A stretch of 64,000 nucleotides of DNA from positions 1,876,182 through 1,940,181 of the forward strand of contig JAJEKV010000059.1 in assembly GCA_021234155.1 (NCBI GenBank), written 5' to 3'. Made by a program: the position numbers and the translations under genes. Each line of letters opens with the position of its first letter. The first letter of the stretch is position 1. Positions 11,201-21,837 of the stretch are shown here, in pieces. This stretch comes from Isoetes taiwanensis (Eukaryota > Streptophyta > Lycopodiopsida > Isoetales > Isoetaceae). The notes under the pieces were generated by a model, which searched no databases, was not told the DNA's origin, and worked only from the letters and a program-made list of their open reading frames with translations.

Positions 11201-11739
11201 TTAGTAGTTAAAGTTATTTGCTATTAATTCCAACTATTGACATGGAAAACCATCTAAAAATAGGGTTCGCTTTAACTCGATGATAAGCTGAATGAGCTCT
11301 TGTGTGAAGAGCGTTTTAGAACTTCCTTGCAAGTTAAATATCTGATCAATGGGAAGCTTCTTCTTCATTGATATGCCATGTCAATGGGTCAACAAGCTAG
11401 TCCATTAACCACCATGTATTGCGTTAATATAAATGATAATTTACAATAAAATACAATAGTCGATCTTCGTGCCTTGAAATATGAGGGGGCATTCTTATTA
11501 ATAATTTATAGCCGCCTAGAATTAACAGGGGTAGCAATTGAATGGCATGCATCTCTGTAGATTATTTTCACTAGCAGCCTTCTTTACATAATTTGTTTTC
11601 AAATTCTCTTGACTTCTCATCTTCTTGCTGCATTAATCTCCTCACTTTCTCTTCAATTTCTTTTCTGATCTATAATACCATCTTCTCTTTCCTTGAACCG
11701 AATGCAATCTTCCATTTCTTGAAGTCTAATACATGCAAT
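8276..11739. other. Intergenic DNA with decayed coding fragments
   Basis: No intact gene is seen. An open stretch at about 8690-8995 (plus) reads IPVEWVLSTYVGKFL and KFLKFRDMYYHHNTK before a stop. A weaker fragment near 9500-9620 contains SLVSHIEEIYTIEQLALL. These look like pieces of one old, unidentified gene. Short direct duplications occur at 10413-10466 and 10484-10535. A single stray copy of the 8-kb element's palindrome, TATTCCAGAATA, lies at 10828-10839. Confidence 0.4.
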
Positions 11740-12226
11740 TTAAATTTTGTTCTGCCATGCAAGGCCATCCAAGCATTGGCACTTCAATAAATATGCTTCT
11801 CCCCCTACAATAGAGTGCCCTAAAACCTCCATCTGAGGAGCCCAAGGTGTTAAATAACCATAATCCTTTGCTACGTCAAAGAAATTAGCATAAAAATGTC
11901 CAGGCAATCCAAACACTAATGAATCCCTCATCATTAACAAAAAGGGTTGCTTTGCTGCCTTTAATCCGAGCAAAAGTTTGTGCGCTTTTTAACTTTGACA
12001 GGCGGGCTATGGAGCCAAATGAAATATATAGAACGGAGTTTGCTGCCTTCTTATCTAGCGCTGGCTTCTCTATCTGGTGCAGTTCAAATCTAATAAAAGA
12101 AGATTTGGACTTTATATTTGAAAAACAGACAATAGGTATTGATGGGTCTTGACATCTTTGCAAAGTATCTGGCCCCAACAACTTTTCCATTACATGATCC
12201 TCCAGGAAAAATTGAGGATATTTCAC
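11740..12226 (-). pseudogene. UDP-glycosyltransferase (GT1) fragment
   Basis: The minus strand encodes NSVLYISFGSIARLSK and, in a second frame, GYLTPWAPQMEVLGH followed by SIVGG. The first is the conserved VLYVSFGS region of plant family-1 glycosyltransferases; the second is the start of the PSPG box that binds the UDP-sugar. The frame changes between 11885 and 11973. Similarity ends right after the VGG of the PSPG box, where the normal FLTHCGWNS is missing. Only about 160 of a usual 450-480 residues are present, so this is a truncated, frameshifted relic. Confidence 0.75.
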
Positions 12227-13854
12227 GATTTCCTTTCTACTGAGGCAAGTGTTTGAATGGTTTGCTTGTCACTGTACTAAAGCTTTACAGATTCGAATAG
12301 ATGCAAAGGATTAAAATTGGCAGCTTGATATTACATGTGTATACGTGGATGTTTAAAAAGCTTTCTGTCTACCCAATAGTTAATTAGTAATGAAAGAGAA
12401 AGTCTTGCTCAAGGAGACCCACTGTAGTAAATTCCTGATCATCAGATCCTTGCATAGTACAGACACAATACACATAAATACACACGATCGTCATATTGCA
12501 TTCACCATCAAAATAAGTTGACAACGGGATAAGATGGCTTGCTGCACTGTGTATAATTTTGAAGTTTCTATTCTTTTGCCATGTCTTGTTCTATCATCAG
12601 CACCTCTTGTTGTATTTTTAGATTTGCTTACTACAAAAAACTTCTGCTATTGTAATTAACATGTACTTGGTTGTTGAAAACTAGGCATATGTTATTCACA
12701 TCCTTCATGATTCTATGGATGCTTTTCTTGCATGACAATGTCTTGTACTCGATGAGTTTTTCTATTCCTAGATTGTCATTGGAGTTTTCATGTTGTCCAT
12801 TTGTGTTTTGGACTTTTCGTGCGTCATATAAGTAGTCAGTTGTACAACTAACCAAATTGAACTAATTCTACGGAGTTGGGGCCAATATTTGGAAGGCAAA
12901 AGTTGCTAGAAAGATACCTGTAATTTAATGAACAGGCTTTTGAAAGTAATTCTATAGTTTTGTTCTAGTACAATACAATTTCCTTTCGGCATGAAGAAAA
13001 CAAGGAACAGTAATTGAATAGAAACAAACTTGGTCCCTATCTAAACTTGCTGCATAATGTTTTATTTCTTAAGTGGATGATGCCTTGCTCATTAAACAAT
13101 CTCTTTCTTGTTGGTGCTTGGACAACTAGAATTAAGAGTTCTTGAATGCCTTACGAGCTGGTCCACTTAATTTCCTTGGAGAAAGAATCTCTACTAATAT
13201 CTACATCATTGGAAGGTTATATAAATTAAACAAATTTTTCAATTGGTATGGTGAACAAGTAATGCATATAGTTCCACCTGTCATCTATTCTGTAGAATAA
13301 AATCTCTTCCTTGTTAGAAAGATTAATAAAACTGGGATATTAATTGTGCTTTTGGTCTATCAACTCTACATTTGTAGGGAGATGTTGGACTTCTTTCTAA
13401 TTTTAAAATAACATAACAAGTTGTAGCTGTAGAATGCGAAACGACCATTAACTGATTCTATTATGTTACTAATTAACATAAGGAAGTCTTGTGCAAAAAG
13501 GTTTTTGACAAATTATGTCGTTTTAATAGATAACATAACAAATTGAATTTGAAATCAGTTTTAACAAGTTTTATAATGATATTACTTGACAGATGGTGTG
13601 AAAACTCCGTAAAGTTTACCTTGATATAGCATAACAATTGATTTGTTAACTCAAATTTTACCTTAATTTAGCCCTATAGTCTGAACGTACCCTTCAACTG
13701 CTAAATATAACCTTGAACATTCGAAATGTTCTTGCATGATCTATTGTCCTTGATATAATCTTTATTCATGGAATATTTGGAGCCCTTGATATGTATGTCC
13801 CTTTCTAGGCAACCAAATTCAACCTTGATATTAGAAGGTGATTAAATCCTTTGA

Positions 13855-14011
13855 ATAGTGTAATTGATATAAGAATATAGAATCCAACATTTAGTCAATA
13901 CAAAGCAGACACTAGGATATTTTATAATTTAAGATATTTTAGATAGTGTAATTGATGTAAGGAATATAGAATCCAATATTCAGTCAATACAAAGTAGACA
14001 CTAGAATATTT
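13855..14011. repeat. Tandem duplication of about 68 bp
   Basis: The blocks 13855-13922 and 13943-14011 are near-identical. Both contain GTGTAATTGAT, then TAGAATCCAA, then GTCAATACAAAG and AGACACTAG. Confidence 0.75.
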
Positions 14012-14345
14012 GTGAAGCGAAATACTTCAATTTGGTTATTGTGGCATGCTGGTGGGCTCCTCTAGAATCAAGACATCTTGTCAAGTCTGTCCCCTGAATG
14101 GACTGATATATTTGAAGCAGCATACAACAATTCAATTTCTTATGGCCAACTCTTGAACCTCTATCATGTCTCTGCTCGAATGAAAAGGATTAATGCTTTC
14201 ATGAGGACGTGAAATCTAGGTCAATCTAATTTGCCACCATTACAGACCCCAACTGACAATCTAATTAAACTTTTAGTTATTTGACGAGACAATTATGAAG
14301 CTTCATTCTTTGTCCAACCACCCCTTCTCAAGAAAATTGAAGATT

Positions 14346-14622
14346 TTAAATTGAAATTCAAGGACAAATGGTCCAACCTCGTATCCAAGTCATTACAAAC
14401 CTAAATTAAACATCACAAGATCTCCAAATCAAAGAGTGCATTGGGATATATGTTTCCCATACCATATATTGTAATTGTAATTATAATTCTATTGATCAAG
14501 CCATAGGCCCCTAGGCCATATATATCGTAATTGAAAACATTAAGTGAAATTCAAGGACAAACAGTCCAACCTTATGTCTGAGTCATTATATTGGAACATC
14601 AGAGAATTTCCAAATCGAGGAG
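14346..14622. repeat. Diverged direct duplication of about 90 bp
   Basis: The blocks 14346-14436 and about 14535-14622 share GAAATTCAAGGACAAA, GTCCAACC, AGTCATTA and TCCAAATC in order, 189 bp apart. Confidence 0.55.
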
Positions 14623-15000
14623 GTCAGCCTGATGAAAGAATGTGCCACAGGTTTACTATCCGATTTGCTACAGAATCTTCAATCCAATATAAGAAAGAAA
14701 AAACAGTAAGTGCTAAATCATAATGACTAAAAAGACGCATTTTTTAATGGTTAAAATGTTTAGTGACTATTTAAAAAGCTTGGCAATGGCTATGTGTAGT
14801 AAAAACTTCCGTTTAGCATTGTTGAACCAGAATAGATAAAATGAGCACAAATCATCATATTATAACAAGTAGCTACGTATTGAACATAGGCCAATTGGTC
14901 TTCACGGACGATAAAAGCACATCAATTCAATTCGATTTTATATGATACAAAACTTTTCTACTTCCTAAAAGAAACACAAAAAAAAAAAAGGGAAGCAATA

Positions 15001-15120
15001 TAAAACATGTGTGTGTGTGCGCGCTTATGAATATCATCCTTATGGCTTACTCCGTGTGTGTGCATGTGTGTGGATTTGAATCCTTATGAATATCATCCTT
15101 ATGGCTTACTTCGGGTATGT
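15001..15120. repeat. GT microsatellite with duplicated 27-bp word
   Basis: Alternating GT tracts flank two copies of a word containing ATGAATATCATCC and TTATGGCTTACT. Confidence 0.65.
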
Positions 15121-15276
15121 GCTACTATATTGGGTTACTCTAGAATGTATTACTTGTGTGTAATATAACTTTGCTTTTCGAAAGGTTCCAAATAATGTAC
15201 GGCTATAAACTTTTTGGAACCTCAAAATAAAAGCTTCCAAATAAGGTTTAAGAACAAGACCAAAAAAAAAAAAAAA

Positions 15277-15560
15277 GCACATATTGTATCAGGATGGGAA
15301 GTCCGTATATGTCATCCGAAGTGTGGTTTTTCAGGACATCCCTTCAATGGTTCCATCGATTTATCCCGGATGGGTCCATCCCAACCCATCCCATCGGGCA
15401 TCCGGATGCAACCACCATCCCATGGGTCATTCCCGCATGCCCCGTATGCATCCACCACCCACCCATGCCATACCTCTGAACCCACCGTACTTGCCTTTTC
15501 CTTTATTCCTGATGCTATGGTACGATCGCCTGCCGCAAATGTACCTTCACGTATGCCACA
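15277..15560 (+). repeat. Left TIR of MULE-1
   Basis: GGAAGTCCGTATATGTCATC (15297-15316) recurs inverted at the right end. The outer about 100 bp aligns well; the inner CATCC-rich part aligns more loosely. Confidence 0.7.
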
Positions 15561-15714
15561 CATCATTTCAAGCAACTCCTTAAATACAAAAACAGAATTG
15601 AAGTTAAACGAATTCGCGAAGGAGGGAATTAGTACAAACAAATCTCCCCTTTGCTCATTTCCATACCCTGTTGCCTGTTCATCGGAATTCATCTCAAACC
15701 GGCCCCGTCTGGAG

Positions 15715-18579
15715 ATGGAGGCGGACTGCATAGATCCTGATGTCTTGCAGGTGAGTAGTTTAATTCGGTTTTTAATGGTTCCGGAAGTGTTCAAGCTTCC
15801 TACAATCGAACGAACCGAAATTTGACTCGAAATGCATACATTAAACAATGACCTTTCTTAATTCAGAGACTGCAGCGTATCTGCATCCAAGAACCTCCCA
15901 GCGGCCCCTATTCAAGGAACGACTTGGACTGGGATACCGAAGATCACCAGAATGTTGCCAGGAATCCAGGAACTCCGAAATCTACTGCTGTTCAATGCTG
16001 CCATATCCCCACAAACAGAGTAGAAGATTTTATCAAAGGCGAGCAGAATCTTCCCAACTGCAACACTACTTTCTACAAAAGCGCCACTCAAGGCAGAGAT
16101 CATGCAAAAAAGAAGGTCGACGAGCACGCCCATCTCAAGATCGTCAAGTGAGTGATTTTTTCCTGGTGCAGGTGGTTAATCAGGACGTAGGTGGTTGCTG
16201 TGGACATAGTCAATGGCTGGTAGTCTGCCTTTAATTTTACTGTAGTGAGCCAGATACACGTGGTTAATCAGGACATAGTCAATGGTCTATAGTCTGCATT
16301 TTAATTATACTGTAGTGGTTAATCCTGACATAGGTGTTTAATGAGGACATAGCTGCTTAATCAGGACAGTCAATCCTTGATATTTTCGACCATTTGAACC
16401 ATAATTTTGTAGTCAATAGCTCTTAGTGTGGATGGTCAATTTGATGCAAACTAACAATGTCATTTTGTTGTAGATATTGGTGTAGTTATGGGCCAAAGGA
16501 TTTGCGCAATCAACCTCGGGAAGTAAAAACCAAGACCACCCAGGCCCTAGTTGCTGAGGCCAAGAGGAATGACCCCGAGTACAAGAAAAGGCAAAGGGGA
16601 ATGAGTATCAAGCGGGGCTGCAGGTGTCATTTCACTTTGAAGCAACTATACCTGAACCCGCTATGCACCAAGATCACGTATCATGTAATGGATCATGTTG
16701 ATGTAGATGGCAAAATCTGCCATGGGACACTTGATCCTCAATGCACGAGGACAAGGCATGAAGTTGCCCCATGGTTGTCTTTAGAGAAGAGGAACTGGGC
16801 TAGGAACCTCTTACTTCAGAATCACACCCCCCAGGAGGTCTACCGACAGCATGAAGAGGAATGGGCCTTGAAGAAGAGAATGGATCCCAATTGTGAGAAG
16901 AGCAGGGACCAATTTCTTGACATGGATGATCTCCACAACCTGTCGAGAAAGATTGCTAGGGATACTTGGATGCTCCATGAAGATGTTGCCCTAAGTATAA
17001 GGATGTGGGTGGACTTACACTTGGATAGTGTTTTTATGTACCAAGAAGGAGTTCCTTTTGTTTTAGGTATCATGACTCCTTTCCAAAAGAAAATCTTGTT
17101 GGAGCACGGGAGAGACAATGCTGTGGCTATGGACTCTACTTTTAAGACAAATGATCATTGCTATAGCTTGTACACGTTGCTTGTGTATGATGCCCATGGC
17201 AATGGTGTCCCCGTTTGTTGGGTTCTCTCTTCCAGTCACTCCGAGGAGGATATAAAACCATGGCTTCTTGCTATGAAAGTGCACATCCATCATGCTGATC
17301 CGACTTGGAAGCCCTCTTGTTTCATTGTTGATGATGCCAAGGCTGAAATCAAGGCATTGGAAGCGGTTTGGCCTGAAGCTAGAATACAATTGTGCATTTG
17401 GCATGTACGAAGAAACTGGATGAAATTCCTTCTTAAGCTTGTGAAGAACAACAAGATCAGAGGTGAGATGTTCAAAGATCTCGGCCACATCATGTATGGC
17501 ACTCATGGCTTTTGGATGAATTCAAGGTTAAGTACAAAGGTTGGAAGAGGTTAATCAAGTACATGAACAGGGTTTGGACCAATAACATCACCCACTGGAT
17601 CATTGCCACAAGGATGTATCCTCATGCCAACCAGGAGACAAATGCTGCCATAGAGGCATATCATAACCAGATGAAGAGAAGGCTAGGTTTGTCGAAGCAT
17701 GCTTTGAGAGGAAGAAGAATTGATTGGTTGATATACATGTTGACTTGTAGATTGGAGACACACTTGCTATATGATAGGTTCAAGAAGGATGAAGGCTTCA
17801 AAGTGAATAGGAAACAAGAGCACATTGTTGAAACAGCAATCATAGGTGCAAGAGTCATTCCAGATGAGGCTGTAAAATGGTTGGACTTCAAGGCGGGTAG
17901 GGCAGAAGTATGGAGTCAAAATATGGATGCATGGGCAGAGGACAGGGAAGCATTGCCTTACCTAGTGGAAGTTGCCCACGAGCATTGGTCTTCTTGTGAT
18001 TGTCCATGGGGCATGAAAGGCAACATGTGCAAGCACCAAGTGAAAGTGATTCAAATGATGGCCAATTACAAGGAGGAGGACATTCTAAGAGTGTGTGGAA
18101 CTCTATATGGCTCTCAAGCTGGAGGTTTGGAGAACTTGAGGTGTTTTGGCGAGGCATACGATGATGGTCCTATTGATCCTCCCACTGATGCCAATGTTCT
18201 TGCTAGTGAGGAGGACATTGGTGAGACACAGGTGGCTGATGACATTGCTGAGGAGGAAAGCTTTTCCAAGACAACAAATCCAAAGTTACAAGCTAGCATT
18301 CATGCCACTCTTTCCCGAATCGCCTCTACCATATCTAGTAGCCCTCATTTGGCATTGCAAGCTGACTTCCTCCTACGTGAAGTTAGTCTAAAGTTGGAGA
18401 GATTAGGCAGTAGTACCACGCTAGCCACGGATTGCACCCCAAGTCTACAAGTGGTAGAGGACTTCAATGGCAAGACATTGGCTAGACCAGTTCCTTTGGT
18501 GGAGGGTATCAAGAAGAGGAAGAAGACTGTTGGTGTCAGTGTGTTCTCAAAGGAATGCCAGGGGCACATTGAGGATTGA
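15715..18579 (+). CDS. MULE-1 MudrA-type transposase, one frameshift
   Basis: Exons 15715-15750, 15867-16147 and 16474-18579 join in frame at good splice sites and give MEADCIDPDVLQ, then RLQRICIQEPPSG, then a continuous transposase. The DDE core is visible: AVAMDSTFKTN (first Asp), CFIVDDAKAEIKAL (second Asp) followed by LCIWHVRRNW, and NAAIEAYHNQMKRRL (Glu). A SWIM zinc finger follows (CDCPWGMKGNMCKH). It would bind the TIRs and catalyse cut-and-paste transposition in the nucleus. Near 17490-17515 the frame shifts by one base between the MYGTHG segment and DEFKVKYKGW, so this copy cannot make the full protein unless the base is a sequencing error. Intron 2 (16148-16473) contains several GTGGTTAATCAGGACATAG-type motifs of the element's private repeat. 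Confidence 0.85.
16148..16473. repeat. Private repeat motifs in transposase intron 2
   Basis: Copies of GTGGTTAATCAGGACRTAG or close variants start near 16172, 16259, 16316, 16337 and 16353. They match the minisatellite unit elsewhere in this element. Confidence 0.7.
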
Positions 18580-18619
18580 CCTTTATGTAAAGATCATGTT
18601 TTTAAAATTTCAATACATA

Positions 18620-19215
18620 CACTGTTAAGCCAATTCATGGATTGTCCTGAATAACCATCTTGCAACAATGTCCTTATTAACCATGTCCAGATTAACCACC
18701 TCCCACTAATGTCCAGATTAACCATGTCCTGATTAACCACCTTCCACCGATCTGGATATATGTCCTAGGTTATCTGGACACAAGTCTAAAGTGGTTAATC
18801 TGGACATATGTCCTAGGTGGTTTATCTGGACACAAGTCCAAAGTGGTTTATCTGGACATATGTCCTGATAAACCACTCTTGGACTTAGTGGTTTATCTGG
18901 ACATGTCCAGATAAACCACCATGTCCTGGTAAACCATATGTCCACTTAGTGGTTTATCTGGACATTGTCCAGTTAAACCACCATGTCCTGAAAAACCACT
19001 GTTGGACTTAGTGGTTTATCTGGACATTGTCCAGTTAAACCACCATGTCCTGATAAACCACTCTTGGACTTAGTGGTTTATCTGGACATGTCCAGATAAA
19101 CCACCATGTCCTGATAAACCATATGTCCACTTAGTGGTTTATCAGGACATTGTCCAGGACCTTGTCCATATTAACCACCTAGGCACTTTGGTGGTTTATC
19201 TGGACAAGGTATGCA
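18620..19215. repeat. Minisatellite array A of MULE-1, both orientations
   Basis: Degenerate units with the core GTGGTTTATCTGGACAT and its complement alternate, many as head-to-head pairs. A perfect 32-bp palindrome lies at 18888-18919 and a second copy is centred near 19088. Some units read TTTATC and others TTAATC. Confidence 0.85.
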
Positions 19216-19568
19216 GGTACCCCTACGTACATAAATGCCACACAGACACTTTCACTCCAAAGTGTTAGCTAGATTTGATGCTGACGTGTCGTTGCCAAAA
19301 ATCGTACATATCGTTGCCAAAAAACATATGATTGGCCATAATTGTATGATTTGAATGCCTCGGCTTTGCAGCCCAAAAGCTGCGCGCCATATGCGGGCCA
19401 TTATGCCGCCCGGACTTTAAAAAGCTAGCGTCCTATTTCTTCCTCGTTCCTCTTCTGCCTTCTTCTTCGACCGGCCCTCTCGGATCTCCACTCTCGTTCT
19501 CCACTCTCGGATCTTCCTCTGCCCTTCTTCTCCACTCTTTTCCCGTCTCCTCCTTCTTACCTTAGCCT
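19216..19568. promoter_or_regulatory. Likely promoter/leader of the 19569 gene
   Basis: A gene-free stretch becomes CT-rich from about 19435 to 19560, as in a plant 5' leader, just before the ATG at 19569. A TTTAAAA-like word near 19414 could be a TATA element. This is a weak call. Confidence 0.3.
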
Positions 19569-19910
19569 ATGGCAAGGCGAAAAAGACCGCCCGGGGAAGC
19601 ATCTTTGGGGTGCTCGTCCGCCCCCCCCCCCCCATCTGAACCCGGTGAGGTAAACTCTGGTGTGCGGCCCCCTCCCGAGCCCCTCAATCCCGCCGAGCCT
19701 CCCAGCCAGTCTTTCGCTTGCTTCGTTGCTCGATTTACCGTTCTGGAAGTTGAGCGCCTGATTGGCCAGGGAGCTAGAGTTAGTCCCTGTGTCCAGCTTT
19801 GGGTTGAGCGTAGGCAGCAATGGGAGGAACGCCGTCTCGAAATGACGGTGGTAGCTGCTGGCAACGGTTTTGACATGGAGCTGAGGATGCCACCACCTGG
19901 CTATATCTAG
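19569..19910 (+). CDS. Small unidentified MULE-1 protein, 113 aa
   Basis: An uninterrupted frame starts at ATG 19569 after a CT-rich leader and ends at TAG 19908-19910. It begins with a basic MARRKRPPG stretch, then a Pro-rich segment, then a possible helical region (FACFVARFTVLEVERLIGQG) with two Cys, and an Arg/Glu-rich stretch. I recognise no family. It lies between array A and array B and is GC-rich like the neighbouring element genes. It may be only a first exon: a downstream AT-rich stretch (19911-20200) resembles a 3' region. Confidence 0.45.
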   Translation: MARRKRPPGEASLGCSSAPPPPSEPGEVNSGVRPPPEPLNPAEPPSQSFACFVARFTVLEVERLIGQGARVSPCVQLWVERRQQWEERRLEMTVVAAGNGFDMELRMPPPGYI

Positions 19911-20209
19911 TTTTCTGCTGCTGTCTATGTGTTTTCTGCTGCTGTCTAACTAATATCTGGTTCGAGTTCTGTTCAGTAACAAGCCACAACGGTTCCTGCT
20001 TCATATCTTTTTTGTAATCTCAATTTTTGATATAATATATGTCTATTTTAATCTCATAGCAGTGTTCCTTCTTCTTTGTCTCTTCTAATTTCTATGGGAT
20101 TTCTATTCTGTACCTTCTATTTGGTTGTCTGGTTTATGTAATAATGTAAAAGTGAAGTTCAATGTGATCTTACCCAGTCTCCAAAAACAGGCTCTGGAAT
20201 TCAAAAACA

Positions 20210-20695
20210 AAGACAGGTTTACATTCGAGATAAACCCCATGTCCCGATAAATCATATTTGTGGACATATAAGGTTTATCAGAACATGGGGTTTATCTGGA
20301 CATGTCCAGATAAACCACACCATATGGTTTATCTGGACCCCATGTCCTGATAAACCATATTTGTGGACATATGGTTTATCAGGACATGGGGTTTATCTGG
20401 ACATGTCCTGATTAACCACATCATATGGTTAATCTGGACATAAGTCTAAAGTGGTTAATCTGGACACAAGTCCTAGGTGCTTATTCTGGACATAAGTCCA
20501 AAGTGGTTAATCTGGACACAGCCCTAAAGTTGTTAATCTGGACATAAGTCTAAAGTGGTTATTCTGGACATAAGTCCAAAGTGGTTTATCTGGACACAAG
20601 CCTAAAGTGGTTATTCTGGACATAAGTCCAAAGTGGTTAATCTGAACATAAGTCTAAAGTGGTTAATCTGGACACAAGTCCTAGGGGAGAGTCTG
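20210..20695 (-). repeat. Minisatellite array B of MULE-1 (GGTTAATCTGGACAT orientation)
   Basis: Units read GTGGTTAATCTGGACATAAG with spacers such as TCTAAA or TCCAAA. This is the reverse complement of the orientation in array C. A palindromic pair GTTTATCTGGACATGTCCAG lies near 20290. The array runs up to the stop of the minus-strand C2H2-type gene. Confidence 0.85.
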
Positions 20696-21670
20696 CTCAG
20701 GCTGGGAGGTGGTGCCGTCCAGCAAGTCGGCCTCTAATACTTGCATACAATTTTTAATTTCTTTGTCATATTCATTCTCGTTCCAGTCCCTGTCGGATTG
20801 ATATTCAATGTCATAGGATTCTTTAATATTCTTTTTATAGAGGGCCATCTTCTTCTTCTTGTCCCTGTCCCACTCCAGAGCCCTTCTATCAACATACTCC
20901 TCGGCATACCTCTGTATGGCAGCCTCTTTTTCTGGCCCATCTGCCATCTCCTCCAGCAGTTGAGCTCCAATCATTCGTGCATCCACCTTTGACCTCTTGA
21001 GAAAACGATTTCGATTCACCCTCCACCTGTACTGAGCATCGATCTTATACTTACATATATACTTACTCAAGTCCCGGCCTGGTCTTCTCTTCTGTTTCGG
21101 CTGAGCTATCATTCTTCTTCCCTTGGCCGGGCCCTGCACCTCCACATGCCAGTCATGGACCTCTACAAGATGCTTTTGGAGCCGTGCTCTCTTAACAGAG
21201 GACCATGCACAGCCCACAAAGAGGCAGCAATGCACGCATCTTTTCTTTGAGTAATAATACCTCCGCTCCCAGGCCTCTTCATCTATGTCCGAGTCCGATT
21301 CGGAGTGCAATGCAACAACCTCTGGTGGGAGCGGCTGCCCTGTGCCACGACTGGCCCTTCTCGCCTTCTTCAATTCTCTCAGCGAATCAGGATGCAGAAT
21401 GGTTCTCTGTGGCCCCGTCTCTGGAGATGGGAACTCTTTGAGGTCCTTCAGGGCAGCGGCTTCCTCTTCAGCCGATGGTAAGTAGGGTTCCTCTTCCATT
21501 CCTGAGCTTTCAGCTCCAGATGCATGGTCTGAGCCGCTCCCTTCAGCCCCAACCGAACCTATAGAGGTGGGCGCATCGTCGGAATGGGAGGACATAGCGC
21601 CGGAAGTGGCGGAACTGCTCTGGGCGCTCGCCATAGCCAGGAACTCGGAGGTAGGAAAAAACCCGCGCAA
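20681..21670 (-). CDS. C2H2-type zinc-finger-like MULE-1 accessory protein
   Basis: The frame is 329 codons from 21670, or 317 from the more likely internal ATG at 21634 (MASAQSSSATSG). The N-terminal 110 residues are Ser/Glu/Asp-rich and disordered. A single zinc-finger-like unit follows: C-X4-C (CLFVGC), 12 residues, then H-X4-H (HLVEVH), preceded by CVHC. The C-terminal half is highly basic and helical (KQKRRPGRDLSKYICKYK, DRDKKKKMALYKKN). It is probably nuclear and DNA-binding. The gene is bracketed by arrays B and C in opposite orientations, which suggests that the protein recognises the repeat (inference). I do not recognise a named family. Confidence 0.6.
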   Translation of the reverse strand: MRGFFPTSEFLAMASAQSSSATSGAMSSHSDDAPTSIGSVGAEGSGSDHASGAESSGMEEEPYLPSAEEEAAALKDLKEFPSPETGPQRTILHPDSLRELKKARRASRGTGQPLPPEVVALHSESDSDIDEEAWERRYYYSKKRCVHCCLFVGCAWSSVKRARLQKHLVEVHDWHVEVQGPAKGRRMIAQPKQKRRPGRDLSKYICKYKIDAQYRWRVNRNRFLKRSKVDARMIGAQLLEEMADGPEKEAAIQRYAEEYVDRRALEWDRDKKKKMALYKKNIKESYDIEYQSDRDWNENEYDKEIKNCMQVLEADLLDGTTSQPEQTLP

Positions 21671-21837
21671 GAGAACAGCATTCCAATAGAGCTACACGTG
21701 GCGTATGCGGAGTGGTGCTAGTCACTTCAGACAAAAATTGGGATCTTTTTGCACTCCGACCCAGATGATGACCAGATTTTTTGAATTGGTGCCCAAATGA
21801 TGACCAAAATTTTTGAATTTATGCATTTTAGGTCTAA

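Larger units (their letters stand above)
12227..15272. other. AT-rich intergenic region
   Basis: About 3 kb with no supportable gene. It contains small local duplications, listed separately, and a GT-rich microsatellite near 15008-15072. Confidence 0.4.

Noticed and set aside
15214-15848. Overlapping open frames rich in His/Pro on both strands
   Set aside because: They fall in the CATCC-rich left TIR of MULE-1, which has an inverted counterpart at the right end. The frames are a by-product of composition.
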